DNA of 64,000 bases from Chryseobacterium mulctrae (GTDB lineage: Bacteria; Bacteroidota; Bacteroidia; Flavobacteriales; Weeksellaceae): the NCBI RefSeq assembly GCF_006175945.1, contig NZ_VAJL01000001.1:2108001-2172000 (forward strand), in the 5' to 3' direction. Shown in pieces: positions 44,889-53,774 of the stretch. The notes beneath the pieces are model-generated. The model saw only the letters and a program-made list of their open reading frames with translations, was not told the origin of the DNA and searched no databases. The translations under genes were made by a program, and so were the position numbers. How positions within the stretch are numbered: position 1 is the stretch's first letter; each line of letters begins with the position of its first letter.

Positions 44889-45632
44889 ATGTTAAATATT
44901 AAAAACTTACACGCCAGAATTGAAGATGGCGCACAGATATTAAAAGGTATCAATCTTGAAATAAAACCGGGCGAAGTTCATGCGATCATGGGACCAAACG
45001 GAGCTGGAAAATCTACTCTTTCTTCTGTAATTGCAGGGAAAGAAGATTACGAAGTTACTGAAGGTGAAATTTTATTTGATGGTGAAAACATCATCGAAGA
45101 TGCTCCTGAAGAAAGAGCTCACAAAGGTATTTTCCTTTCTTTTCAATATCCTGTAGAAATTCCTGGAGTTTCTGTGACCAATTTCATTAAAGCTGCTTTA
45201 AATGAAAACAGAAAAGCAAACGGATTAGAAGAAATGCCTGCAAAAGAAATGTTGGCAATGATTCGTGAGAAATCTGAGAAATTAGGTATTAAAAAAGATT
45301 TTCTTTCTAGATCATTGAACGAAGGATTTTCAGGAGGTGAGAAAAAAAGGAATGAGATTTTCCAGATGATGATGCTGAATCCTAAATTAGCTATTTTGGA
45401 TGAAACAGATTCAGGATTAGATATCGACGCATTGAGAATCGTTGCAGATGGTGTAAACACTTTCAAAAACGAAGGAAATGCAGTTCTTTTGATTACGCAC
45501 TATCAAAGATTGCTTAATTATATTCAGCCTGATTATGTACACGTTTTAGCGAACGGAAAAATCATTAAAACAGGCGACAAATCTTTAGCATTGGAATTAG
45601 AAGCAAAAGGTTACGACTGGCTACTCAATTAA
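44889..45632 (+). CDS. sufC: Fe-S cluster assembly ATPase SufC
   Basis: The ABC-type ATPase of SufBC2D. The 247-residue protein has Walker A GPNGAGKST (35-43), ABC signature LNEGFSGGEKKR (144-155), Walker B KLAILDETDSGLD (168-180) and the H-loop in LLITHYQRLL. The stop TAA is immediately followed by the left heptamer array. Confidence 0.97.
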   Translation: MLNIKNLHARIEDGAQILKGINLEIKPGEVHAIMGPNGAGKSTLSSVIAGKEDYEVTEGEILFDGENIIEDAPEERAHKGIFLSFQYPVEIPGVSVTNFIKAALNENRKANGLEEMPAKEMLAMIREKSEKLGIKKDFLSRSLNEGFSGGEKKRNEIFQMMMLNPKLAILDETDSGLDIDALRIVADGVNTFKNEGNAVLLITHYQRLLNYIQPDYVHVLANGKIIKTGDKSLALELEAKGYDWLLN

Positions 45633-45660
45633 TTTGAAATTCGATATTTGAAATTTGACA
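45633..45660 (+). repeat. Left 7-bp-period array flanking the four-helix gene
   Basis: TTTGAAA / TTCGATA / TTTGAAA / TTTGACA. It begins on the first base after the sufC stop and contains the putative TTG start of the four-helix gene. It is inverted relative to the array at 46083. Confidence 0.82.
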
Positions 45661-46061
45661 TTTTGGGGACAATAAATAATTTTGAAGATTTAGAAATTTG
45701 GCAGAGTTCTCGAAATTTCTGCCAATCAATATATCAAAATTGTCTGCAAAACGAAAAATTTCTACATCACGATAAATCTCAGATTGACAGAGCTGCTTCT
45801 TCAATAATGAATAATATTGCAGAAGGCTTTGAAAGAGAAGGGAATCGTGAATTTGTCAATTTTCTGACAATGTCTAAAGGCTCGGCTGGTGAAGTTCGTT
45901 CTCAGTTGATAAGAGCATATGACAGACAATATTTAGACAGTGAAACATTTATAAAACTTAAAAATGAAAGTCTTGAGATTTCAAAAAAACTATCGGGATT
46001 TATTACTTATTTGAAAAAATCAACTCATAAAGGAAATAAATTTAACCGAAATGATGATTAG
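45648..46061 (+). CDS. Four helix bundle protein, 23S rRNA intervening-sequence-protein family
   Basis: A 137-residue all-helical protein. Motifs NFEDLEIWQSSRNFCQSIY (near 11-29), IMNNIAEGFERE (near 53-64) and EFVNFLTMSKGSAGEVRSQL are the S23/IVP (TIGR02436) signature. Members sit inside 23S rRNA insertions or as stray copies; a related fold is Avd of retroelements. Function unknown. The start is uncertain: TTG at 45648, or TTG at 45663. It has no role in Fe-S chemistry that I know of and looks like an insertion into the suf operon. Confidence 0.8.
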   Translation: MKFDILGTINNFEDLEIWQSSRNFCQSIYQNCLQNEKFLHHDKSQIDRAASSIMNNIAEGFEREGNREFVNFLTMSKGSAGEVRSQLIRAYDRQYLDSETFIKLKNESLEISKKLSGFITYLKKSTHKGNKFNRNDD

Positions 46062-46082
46062 CCAAAAGGTTTTCATTCACAA

Positions 46083-46110
46083 TTTCAAATCTCAAACTTC
46101 AAATCTCAAA
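46083..46110 (+). repeat. Right 7-bp-period array flanking the four-helix gene
   Basis: TTTCAAA / TCTCAAA / CTTCAAA / TCTCAAA, reverse complement-like to the left array at 45633. It ends one base before the sufD ATG at 46112. Confidence 0.82.
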
Positions 46111-46111
46111 T

Positions 46112-47416
46112 ATGTTATCAGAGCAAATTTTAAATAATCACAGCGAATTTCTTAGTACCCTTCGTCATCGTTTTTTAGATGAAACGAGAGTTGAAGCATT
46201 AGGAAAATTTGTTAAACTTGGTTTTCCTACGAAGAAAGACGAAGAATATAAATATACCAACATTAAAGAAATCATCGAGAAAGATTATAATTTTTTCCCG
46301 AAAGAAAGCCATAACATCACCAAAGAGCAACTTGATGAGCTACATTTTGGAGAAGAAAATTTTGACTGGATCGTTTTTGTAAACGGCCAGCTTCACAAAG
46401 AGCTTTCTAAGATTTCTATTGAAAACGCAGAGTTTTTATCATTCAATTACGCTTTGAATGACGAAAATCACAAAGATGTTTTCGATACCTATTTCAATAC
46501 AATTGCAGCAAAAGATTTAGCCTTTACAAACCTGAATCAAGCTTACTGTAAATACGGATTTTTCCTGAAAGTGCCTAAAAATGTTGTGATTGAAAAACCA
46601 ATTCACGTTTTTTATCTTTCTCAAAATCAGGAAGAAAACACTTTCTATAACACAAGAAATTTATTGATTGTAGAAGAAGGAGCAAAAGTTGAAGTGATTG
46701 AAAGCCACCACAATTTTGATGAAACTTATGTTTTCACCAATTCTGTGACAGAAATTTTCACATCACCGAACGCAAAAGCAGATTGGCATAAATTGCAAAA
46801 TGACAATGATACTTCTTATTTGGTAGATCATACTTTCGCAAAACAGGAAAGAGACAGTTTAACGACAGTCAATACTTTTTCTTTTGGCGGAAAAATCGTT
46901 AGAAATAATTTAGATTTCATTCAAAACGGATCGAATATCAATTCTTTCATGAACGGAATCACGATTATCGGTAAAGATCAGTTGGTAGATCACCACACTG
47001 CAGTTCATCATAATCAGCCAAACTGTGAAAGTTACCAGAATTATAAAGGTATTTTTAAAGATAAATCTCACGGAGTTTTCAACGGAAAAGTTTTTGTAGA
47101 TAAATTGGCACAAAAAACCAATGCTTATCAGCAGAATAATAACGTTCTTTTAAGCGAAGGAGCTACAATTGATACAAAACCTCAGTTGGAGATTTTTGCA
47201 GACGACGTGAAGTGTTCTCACGGTTGTACCGTTGGACAGCTAAATAAAGACGCTTTATTCTATCTTAGAGCAAGAGGAATTTCTAAGAAAGAAGCTCAGG
47301 CTTTATTGTTATTTGCTTTCGCAAACGATGCAATGCAGAATATCGACATCGAGCCTTTAAAGGAAAAAATTTCAAAGCTTTTGACAGAAAAACTGGAAGT
47401 TAGTATTGAGTTTTAA
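46112..47416 (+). CDS. sufD: Fe-S cluster assembly protein SufD
   Basis: The third subunit of SufBC2D, needed for iron acquisition. The 434-residue protein shares the SufB-fold beta-helix; visible motifs are KVFVDKLAQKTNAYQQNNNVLLSEGA and DDVKCSHGCTVGQLNKDALFYLRARGI (in parts), the conserved Cys-x-His-Gly region near residue 375. Normal length, ending at a strong terminator. Confidence 0.95.
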   Translation: MLSEQILNNHSEFLSTLRHRFLDETRVEALGKFVKLGFPTKKDEEYKYTNIKEIIEKDYNFFPKESHNITKEQLDELHFGEENFDWIVFVNGQLHKELSKISIENAEFLSFNYALNDENHKDVFDTYFNTIAAKDLAFTNLNQAYCKYGFFLKVPKNVVIEKPIHVFYLSQNQEENTFYNTRNLLIVEEGAKVEVIESHHNFDETYVFTNSVTEIFTSPNAKADWHKLQNDNDTSYLVDHTFAKQERDSLTTVNTFSFGGKIVRNNLDFIQNGSNINSFMNGITIIGKDQLVDHHTAVHHNQPNCESYQNYKGIFKDKSHGVFNGKVFVDKLAQKTNAYQQNNNVLLSEGATIDTKPQLEIFADDVKCSHGCTVGQLNKDALFYLRARGISKKEAQALLLFAFANDAMQNIDIEPLKEKISKLLTEKLEVSIEF

Positions 47417-47434
47417 ACTCAAAAAAACATATAT

Positions 47435-47471
47435 AAAAAGGAAGCACTTCGATTTGAAGTGCTTCCTTTTG
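47435..47471. terminator. Bidirectional terminator after sufD
   Basis: A 15-bp perfect stem (47436-47450 with 47456-47470) and a 5-base loop, flanked by A and T runs. Serves sufD and the first DUF3078 gene. Confidence 0.88.
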
Positions 47472-47483
47472 TATTAAATTTAG

Positions 47484-48407
47484 CTATTTCTTCATCCAGG
47501 ACTGATTATCTTTTCTTTCAGATCTTTTTACACCATTATCAATATTATAGGCAAAACCAACTCCCAAAGTTTGTTTCAACTGAGTTTTCTGAATCTGATT
47601 GTGATCATACAAAACATCAACGGTAACATTGGTTGAAATAAATCGGTTGATTTTCATATTTAAAACAGCACCATAAGAAAGCACCAACCTTTCCGGATGA
47701 TCTATATAATTTGAAAATACCGAGCCTGTATTGATTAGACTTATATTTTCCATTAATTTCATTTTATAAATAGCCGTTCCCAAGAAACCGAACTGAAACA
47801 GCATAGAATCGCCATCATTTTTCAAACCATAAGTTCCGGCTTTTTGAAGTTCTTCACCCAGAACAAAAGTCATTCTTGCGTTGGCTGGTCTTAAAGTCAT
47901 TGTAAAATTATCATTCGGGCGATACGTAACACCAACACCAATATTCACAAAACCGGGAGCCATAAAATTGGAAAGTATAGCGGCTTCGGGATTATTTCCA
48001 TCTTCATAACCAGCTGCAAACTGAGATTGTAAACTCGCTCCTGCAGAAAGATACCAGTTTTTCACAAACTCTTTTCCAAAATTGGTTGATAGATTGATCA
48101 CATCCTGAGTTTTTCGTGTTCCCACTCCTTTAGTATTATTTTGTCCATATCCCAAAACAATAATATTTTCCCAGAGATATTTGCCTTTTTCGTAAGTAAG
48201 ATTATAGTTTACTCCGGCAAGCCAGCCTACATTGTTGGCTCCACCACCTACCCAATTTGAAAAGGCAGCCTGATTGAGCATTAATGTGTTTTGAGCCTGA
48301 ATAGACCATGCTTTTAAAGTATCTGCTGCAGGTGAATCTGCATTTGTTTCCTGAGCAGAAACATACATTCCCAGAAATATGGAAATTGGCAATAAAATTT
48401 TTCTCAT
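47484..48407 (-). CDS. DUF3078 domain-containing outer membrane protein
   Basis: A 307-residue exported protein (signal about 1-18) with the DUF3078 block NQAAFSNWVGGGANNVGWLAG (in parts, near 45-66), repeated beta-strands and a C-terminus like a beta-barrel. Family proteins are Bacteroidota outer-membrane proteins of unknown role. A paralogue lies just upstream at 48613; the two are clearly related over their full length. Confidence 0.85.
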   Translation of the reverse strand: MRKILLPISIFLGMYVSAQETNADSPAADTLKAWSIQAQNTLMLNQAAFSNWVGGGANNVGWLAGVNYNLTYEKGKYLWENIIVLGYGQNNTKGVGTRKTQDVINLSTNFGKEFVKNWYLSAGASLQSQFAAGYEDGNNPEAAILSNFMAPGFVNIGVGVTYRPNDNFTMTLRPANARMTFVLGEELQKAGTYGLKNDGDSMLFQFGFLGTAIYKMKLMENISLINTGSVFSNYIDHPERLVLSYGAVLNMKINRFISTNVTVDVLYDHNQIQKTQLKQTLGVGFAYNIDNGVKRSERKDNQSWMKK

Positions 48408-48561
48408 GATTAATTTATTTTAAAAATGGTTTATTTCTTTTAAATAAAAAATACATACTATTTCATGGAAATCAGTATCATTTATGTTTATCTAAGGTAT
48501 TAAAAATACAACTTATCTTAAACAAGATTTAATTAAATTAAAAAAATCACAATTTTAAGCA

Positions 48562-48594
48562 TAAAAAAAGTAACTCAAATCTGAATTACTTTTC
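48562..48594 (-). terminator. Possible terminator of the upstream DUF3078 paralogue
   Basis: AAAAGTAA (48586-48593 on minus) pairs with TTACTTTT (48566-48573), followed by a T-rich run on the minus strand. Confidence 0.55.
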
Positions 48595-48612
48595 CTGATA
48601 TTTATTTTTAGA

Positions 48613-49545
48613 TTATTTCTTTAACCACCATTGATTATCTTTTCTGGCCGAACGTTTTACACCATTATCAATATTATACGCAAATCCTATTCCGAGTGTT
48701 TGTTTCAGCTGCGTTTTTTGTATCTGATTATGATCATACATTACGTCTACGGTAACGATGGAAGAGATAAACCTATTGATTTTCATATTTAAAAGCATAT
48801 TGTACGAAAGCACCATATGATCTGGTTTATCAAGATAATTTGAGAATATAGAGGCTGTATTGGTCATTTCAATATTTTCCATCAACTTTACTTTATAGAT
48901 TGCAGAACCAAGAAAACCGAGCTGCATAAGGAAAAAATCGCCATCCGACTTTAGTCCATAATTTCCGGCAAGCTGAAGCTCTTTATCGAGGACAAATGTA
49001 AACCTTCCGTTGGCAGGTCTTAAAGTTACAGTAAGATTTTCATCAGGTCTATAAGTTATCCCTAAACCGGCATTCACATAACCCGGAGCCATAAAATTTG
49101 ATATTTTTTTTGCTTCTGGATTATTTCCATCTTCAAAACCTCCCGAAAACTGAGAAAGCAAACTCGCTCCCGCAGAAACATACCAGCTTTTTGAAAACTG
49201 TCTACCGTAGTTTGTAGAAAAATTAAGAACATCTTGTGTTTTTCTGGTACCAATTCCTTTTGTAGTATTTTGTCCATAATTTAAGATGATAATATTTTCC
49301 CAAAGATGGCGGCCTTTTTCATAGGTAAGATTATAATTTGCACTTGCAAGCCAACCTACATTATTGGCTCCACCACCAACCCAGTTAGAAAAAGCTGCCT
49401 GATTAAACATCACGCTATTCTTGGCAAGAACAGACCAATGTCTTGGCTTTTTAATAGTATCAACTGCTGCAGAATCACTGATAATTACCTGTGCAAAAGA
49501 ACTTACACTTAGATAAATAAAAAATAACATGAAAATCTTTCTCAT
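48613..49545 (-). CDS. DUF3078 domain-containing outer membrane protein, paralogue
   Basis: About 310 residues, start at ATG 49545 (MRKIFMLFF). The TTG at 49569 is within a TATTTTTG element and is rejected. It shares nearly every block with the neighbouring gene (NQAAFSNWVGGGANNVGWLA, GTRKTQDVLNFSTNYG, NNPEAKKISNFMAPGYVN, DVMYDHNQIQKTQLKQTLG, checked in parts). A tandem duplication, each copy with its own apparent transcription unit. Confidence 0.85.
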   Translation of the reverse strand: MRKIFMLFFIYLSVSSFAQVIISDSAAVDTIKKPRHWSVLAKNSVMFNQAAFSNWVGGGANNVGWLASANYNLTYEKGRHLWENIIILNYGQNTTKGIGTRKTQDVLNFSTNYGRQFSKSWYVSAGASLLSQFSGGFEDGNNPEAKKISNFMAPGYVNAGLGITYRPDENLTVTLRPANGRFTFVLDKELQLAGNYGLKSDGDFFLMQLGFLGSAIYKVKLMENIEMTNTASIFSNYLDKPDHMVLSYNMLLNMKINRFISSIVTVDVMYDHNQIQKTQLKQTLGIGFAYNIDNGVKRSARKDNQWWLKK

Positions 49546-49566
49546 AAATCCAAAATTTTTACGCCA

Positions 49567-49574
49567 CAAAAATA
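49567..49574 (-). promoter_or_regulatory. Putative -7 element of the DUF3078 paralogue
   Basis: TATTTTTG on the minus strand, 21 bases before the ATG. Confidence 0.4.
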
Positions 49575-49744
49575 AGTAAAATTATTTTCAGGACATTTTT
49601 AGAAAACCTGTTGCAGAAATATCTCATCTGTAAATATTTCATTTTAAAATCATTACTTTTTGTCTTAAATCAATTGCAATATCCCAAATCATCGCCAAAA
49701 TTTCCGAAATTTATACTTGGCTTTTGATTTGACATCTTACCTGT

Positions 49745-50512
49745 ATGATTAAAAATATAATTCACAAAAAAGCATTTATCGCTCCCTTATTGATGCTTGC
49801 TGCAATGTGGTTTGGATACCTTTTGCAGACAATGGGATTTTTCTCGAGCTGTTTCGGGGCAATTATTCCGCTTTTGCCTGAAGGTTTATTGGGAATCATA
49901 ACTTCGCCTCTTTTACATGGAAGTATCGATCATATCATAGGAAACTCTATCCCGATTGCAGTGCTTATGTTTTTATTGTATCAGTTTTATTCTGAAGTAG
50001 CCACCAAAGTTTTTGTGATAGGTTGGATAAGTACAGGTCTTCTTCTTTGGCTGTTGCCTCCGATTGATATTATGACCGGAGAGTATAATTACACATGCAC
50101 CATTGGAGCGAGTGGTGTTGTATATGTTTTGGCGTTTTTTCTTTTTTTCAGTGGAGTTTTTAAATGGAATATGAAGCTTTTGACCATTTCACTTCTGGTA
50201 GTTTTATATTATGGAAGTTTAATCTGGGGGATGTTTCCCGAAGAGCTTTTTAATAATCTTAACGAACCAAGTAAAATTTCTTGGCAGGCTCATTTATCCG
50301 GTGCTTTAATGGGAAGCGCAATGGCTTATATTTTTAAAGGATCAGGAGAAAAGAAAAAAAGATATATCTGGGAATTCCCCAATTACTACAGCGAAAAAGA
50401 TGATAAACTTTGGCAGGAATACAAAGAAAACCATCCCGATGATTTCCTGGAATTGCCTTATAAAAAAAATGAAGATGTTTGGGATTATTTGGAAGAATTA
50501 AGGCGAAAATAA
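49745..50512 (+). CDS. Rhomboid family intramembrane serine protease
   Basis: A 255-residue polytopic membrane protein, six membrane helices. The catalytic Ser is in GASGVVYVLAFF (near residue 121), the catalytic His in AHLSGALMG (near 180), and an Asn in HIIGNSIP (near 74) belongs to the oxyanion site. It cleaves membrane proteins. The C-terminal cytoplasmic tail is charged (WQEYKENHPDDFLELP). Confidence 0.9.
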   Translation: MIKNIIHKKAFIAPLLMLAAMWFGYLLQTMGFFSSCFGAIIPLLPEGLLGIITSPLLHGSIDHIIGNSIPIAVLMFLLYQFYSEVATKVFVIGWISTGLLLWLLPPIDIMTGEYNYTCTIGASGVVYVLAFFLFFSGVFKWNMKLLTISLLVVLYYGSLIWGMFPEELFNNLNEPSKISWQAHLSGALMGSAMAYIFKGSGEKKKRYIWEFPNYYSEKDDKLWQEYKENHPDDFLELPYKKNEDVWDYLEELRRK

Positions 50513-50524
50513 ATCCTAATTTGC

Positions 50525-50532
50525 TACATTTG
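50525..50532 (+). promoter_or_regulatory. Putative -7 element of dprA
   Basis: TACATTTG, 15 bases before the dprA ATG at 50548. Confidence 0.4.
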
Positions 50533-50547
50533 AATAAAATAACACAA

Positions 50548-51657
50548 ATGTATTCTGAAGAACATCTTTATTCTATCGCTCTTCGCGAGTGTAATTTTAT
50601 TGGTGATATTAATTTTTCCAAACTTGTACGCCGTTTTGGAACAGCAGAAAATGTTTGGAAAACTTCTAAGAAAGAACTCAGCAAAACCGACGGAATCGGT
50701 ATGAAAATCATTTCCGATATTGGAAATCCTGAACATCTTAAATTTGCCGAAGAAGAACTTTCATTTTGCGAAAAGAATTCCATAAAAATTAATTTGCGTC
50801 ATCAGAATGATCTTCCTTTTTTATTAAATGAATGTGATGATGCTCCTGCAATACTTTATCAGAAAGGGAGCTTTGAAACCAATTTAAAAACTATAAGTTT
50901 AGTCGGAACCAGAAATATAACGTCTTACGGAAAAAAATTCATTGAAGATTTTTTTGAAGAATCAAAATCCCATCAGTTTATTTCTGTCAGCGGTTTGGCT
51001 TTGGGTGTTGACAAAGAAGTTCATGAGCAATCTTTAAAACATCAGATTCCTACCATCGGAGTTTTAGCGCATGGTTTCCACACCTTCTATCCTTCCAAAA
51101 ACAAAAAACTTTCAGAAAAAATTCTTGAAGAAAACGGAGGTTTACTAACCGAATTTAATTCGTCAAGAAAGCCAGATCGTGAAAATTTTATCCAAAGAAA
51201 CAGAATTGTTGCCGGAATTTCTCCTGCTACTATTGTTGTAGAAACAGCATTCGGAGGCGGATCTATCAGTACAGCAACCTTCGCAAACACTTATAACAGA
51301 GACGTTTTTGCTCTTCCCGGAAGAATCGGTGACAAATACAGTCAAGGATGCAATCATTTAATTTTTCAGAATAAAGCGACTGCAATTTCCACCATTAAAG
51401 ACTTGTTTGATCTGCTCGGATTTAATGATCCTAAAGAAAAAATAGAAGAGCTTTTCCCACACAGCAAAATTACAATTCAATTATCTGAAAATCAAGAATT
51501 AATATATAAAAACATTTCAGAAAATCCACACATCACTTTAGACGATTTAGCAGAGAAAATATCGGTGTCTTCGCACAAATTATTGCCTGTAATTTTAGAA
51601 TTAGAGCTTTTGGGAAAAGTAAAATCGTTTTCCGGGAGACAATTTATAGCAATGTAA
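50548..51657 (+). CDS. dprA: DNA processing protein DprA
   Basis: Loads RecA on incoming single-stranded DNA in natural transformation. About 369 residues: Rossmann-like DprA core with LVGTRNITSYGKKF, SVSGLALGVDKEVHE, and NRIVAGISPATIVVETAFGGGSISTA (in parts), plus a C-terminal winged-helix (ISVSSHKLLPVILELELLG). I start at the ATG at 50548; upstream codons would run back into the rhomboid gene. A natural-competence gene by name, though it is present in many non-transformable bacteria. Confidence 0.92.
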   Translation: MYSEEHLYSIALRECNFIGDINFSKLVRRFGTAENVWKTSKKELSKTDGIGMKIISDIGNPEHLKFAEEELSFCEKNSIKINLRHQNDLPFLLNECDDAPAILYQKGSFETNLKTISLVGTRNITSYGKKFIEDFFEESKSHQFISVSGLALGVDKEVHEQSLKHQIPTIGVLAHGFHTFYPSKNKKLSEKILEENGGLLTEFNSSRKPDRENFIQRNRIVAGISPATIVVETAFGGGSISTATFANTYNRDVFALPGRIGDKYSQGCNHLIFQNKATAISTIKDLFDLLGFNDPKEKIEELFPHSKITIQLSENQELIYKNISENPHITLDDLAEKISVSSHKLLPVILELELLGKVKSFSGRQFIAM

Positions 51658-51791
51658 TAATTAACGATTTCTTAATATTTCATTATTTCACATATAACAT
51701 TTAATTTTTAATAAAATTTAGTTTAAAATTATCAATTTAATAATATTTTGATTCATTATTATTCAATTTTCAGCAATTATCAAATATGCTA

Positions 51792-51821
51792 TTGTGAATC
51801 TTGAAAAAAAAATTAAATTTG
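51792..51821 (+). promoter_or_regulatory. Promoter of gdhA
   Basis: TTG (51792-51794), 19 bases, then TAAATTTG (51814-51821), 27 bases before the ATG at 51849. The rest of the gap after dprA is AT-rich DNA with nothing else seen. Confidence 0.68.
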
Positions 51822-51848
51822 TTGGCATAATATTCAACCCTACCTAAT

Positions 51849-53207
51849 ATGGAACAATATAATATTGACCAGAAAATCCAGGAGTTTATTGCTAAAATTG
51901 AGGCAAAAAATCCTAACGAACCGGAATTTTTACAGGCAGTAAAAGAAGTTGCTGTAACCGTAATTCCGTTTATCTTGACAAGAAAAGAATATACCGGAAT
52001 GAAGCTCCTAGAGAGAATGGCTGAAGCGGAAAGAATTATTATTTTCAGAGTTCCATGGGTTGATGACAAAGGTGAAATTCAGGTAAACAGAGGTTTCAGA
52101 ATTCAGATGAACTCTGCAATTGGTCCTTACAAAGGAGGAATCCGTTTCCACCCTACCGTAAACCTTTCTGTACTTAAATTCTTAGCTTTTGAGCAAGTTT
52201 TCAAAAACTCTTTAACTACGCTTCCAATGGGAGGTGGAAAAGGTGGTTCTGATTTTGACCCACAAGGAAAAACGGATATGGAAGTAATGCGTTTTTGCCA
52301 GGCTTTCATGACAGAACTATGCAAGCACATTGGTCCTGAAACTGACGTTCCTGCGGGAGATATCGGTGTTGGAGCAAGAGAGATCGGATATTTATTCGGT
52401 CAGTACAAGAAAGTAAGAAACGAGTTTACAGGAGTTCTTACCGGAAAAGGTCTTGCTTACGGTGGATCATTGATCCGTCCTGAAGCGACTGGTTATGGTG
52501 TTGTTTACTTCGCTGAACAAATGCTGAAAACTATCGGACAAACTTTTAAAGATAAAACAGTAACTGTTTCAGGTTTCGGAAACGTAGCTTGGGGAGTTAT
52601 CAAAAAAGTAAACGAACTAGGTGGTAAAGTGGTTACACTTTCAGGACCTGACGGTTACATCTACGATAAAGACGGGATCGATGGTGATAAGATCGATTAT
52701 TTATTAGAGCTTAGAGCTTCTGGAAATAACAGAGCTGAAGATTACGCTAAAAAATATCCTTCTGCAGTATTCCACGCTGGAAAACGTCCTTGGGAAGTGA
52801 AGTGTGATGTAGCAATCCCTTCTGCAACTCAAAACGAACTTCATTTAGAAGATGCAAGATTATTAGTAGAAAACGGTTGCGTTTGTGTAACTGAAGCTGC
52901 TAATATGCCTTCAACTTTAGATGCTATTAATTATTTCCTTGAAAACAAAGTATTGTTCTCTCCAGGAAAAGCATCTAACGCAGGTGGTGTAGCTACTTCA
53001 GGTTTAGAAATGACTCAAAACTCTATCAGACTAAACTGGACTTCTGAGGAAGTTGACGCAAGACTGAAAGAGATCATGATCGGAATCCACAAAGCTTGTA
53101 GAGACTACGGTAAAGAGGAAGATGGCTATGTGAACTACGTAAAAGGCGCTAACATCGCTGGATTCGTAAAAGTAGCTGAAGCAATGCTTGCTCAAGGTGT
53201 AGTATAA
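51849..53207 (+). CDS. gdhA: Glutamate dehydrogenase, NADP-type
   Basis: Interconverts glutamate with 2-oxoglutarate and ammonia. The 452-residue protein belongs to the small hexameric NADP class: GFRIQMNSAIGPYKGGIRFH (near 83-102), LPMGGGKGGSDFDPQGK with the catalytic Lys, and VTVSGFGNVAWG in the dinucleotide domain. The length is normal and it ends in a clear terminator. Confidence 0.96.
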   Translation: MEQYNIDQKIQEFIAKIEAKNPNEPEFLQAVKEVAVTVIPFILTRKEYTGMKLLERMAEAERIIIFRVPWVDDKGEIQVNRGFRIQMNSAIGPYKGGIRFHPTVNLSVLKFLAFEQVFKNSLTTLPMGGGKGGSDFDPQGKTDMEVMRFCQAFMTELCKHIGPETDVPAGDIGVGAREIGYLFGQYKKVRNEFTGVLTGKGLAYGGSLIRPEATGYGVVYFAEQMLKTIGQTFKDKTVTVSGFGNVAWGVIKKVNELGGKVVTLSGPDGYIYDKDGIDGDKIDYLLELRASGNNRAEDYAKKYPSAVFHAGKRPWEVKCDVAIPSATQNELHLEDARLLVENGCVCVTEAANMPSTLDAINYFLENKVLFSPGKASNAGGVATSGLEMTQNSIRLNWTSEEVDARLKEIMIGIHKACRDYGKEEDGYVNYVKGANIAGFVKVAEAMLAQGVV

Positions 53208-53213
53208 AAATAT

Positions 53214-53243
53214 AAAGGTCGGGAAGTTTCCCCGACCTTTTTT
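53214..53243 (+). terminator. Terminator of gdhA
   Basis: AAAGGTCGGG (53214-53223) pairs with CCCGACCTTT (53231-53240), followed by a T run. Confidence 0.88.
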
Positions 53244-53294
53244 CATAAACCTGTCCCGGGATTATAAAGGGAAAAAAGTAATAGTGAAAGAGGA

Positions 53295-53328
53295 AAGCGT
53301 TGAATATCCAGTTCAGCGCTTTTTTTTA
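53295..53328 (+). terminator. Second terminator-like hairpin, no gene of its own
   Basis: AAGCGTTGAA (53295-53304) pairs with TTCAGCGCTT (53312-53321) (one mismatch) followed by an eight-T run. It lies between the gdhA terminator and the DUF1801 ATG. Confidence 0.7.
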
Positions 53329-53333
53329 TTTTT

Positions 53334-53711
53334 ATGAAAATATTTCCTATGAAAGATACATTCACAAATTTTAATGAATATTTTCTTCTCTTTCCCGAAG
53401 AAGTACAGTTGAAAATGGAGATTTTAAGAAAAGCAATACACTCCCAAAACCCCGATTTGGAAGAATATATTGGTTATCAAATGCCTGCTTTTAAATATAA
53501 AGAAAAACCTTTGGTTTATTTTGCAGCTTATAAAAATCACATTGGTTTTTATCCACTTCCAGAAGCAATTGTACATTTTGAAAATGATTTTATTAAAAGA
53601 AAATATAAGTTTTCTAAAGGTGCAGTACAGTTTCCTCTAAAAGAAGATTTACCGTTGGATTTGATTGAAAAAATGGTGCAATTCAGAATCTCTGAAATAA
53701 ATAAAGCTTGA
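53334..53711 (+). CDS. DUF1801 / YdhG-like iron-chaperone-family protein
   Basis: A 125-residue protein with a DUF1801 (frataxin-like fold) signature: LRKAIHSQNPDLEEYIGYQMPAFKYKEKPLVYFAAYKNHIGFYP (in parts). Bacillus YdhG/Fra is reported as an iron chaperone for heme and Fe-S assembly, but many family members are untested. The start is the ATG at 53334, immediately after the terminator-like hairpin. A second in-frame ATG is 15 bases on. Confidence 0.8.
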   Translation: MKIFPMKDTFTNFNEYFLLFPEEVQLKMEILRKAIHSQNPDLEEYIGYQMPAFKYKEKPLVYFAAYKNHIGFYPLPEAIVHFENDFIKRKYKFSKGAVQFPLKEDLPLDLIEKMVQFRISEINKA

Positions 53712-53724
53712 TTTAAAAGAGGTT

Positions 53725-53741
53725 CGGCTCCGTAGGAGCCG
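53725..53741. repeat. REP-like palindrome 1
   Basis: CGGCTCC GTA GGAGCCG, 7-bp arms. It shares the core TCCGTAGGA and a following TATCT with the palindrome at 53775. Confidence 0.75.
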
Positions 53742-53774
53742 TATCTGTGTAGAAATAGTTTCGTGCATGAATGA

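Noticed and set aside
45648..46061. Four-helix gene as evidence of an intron in 23S rRNA
   Set aside because: There is no rRNA nearby; it is a stray copy in a protein operon.
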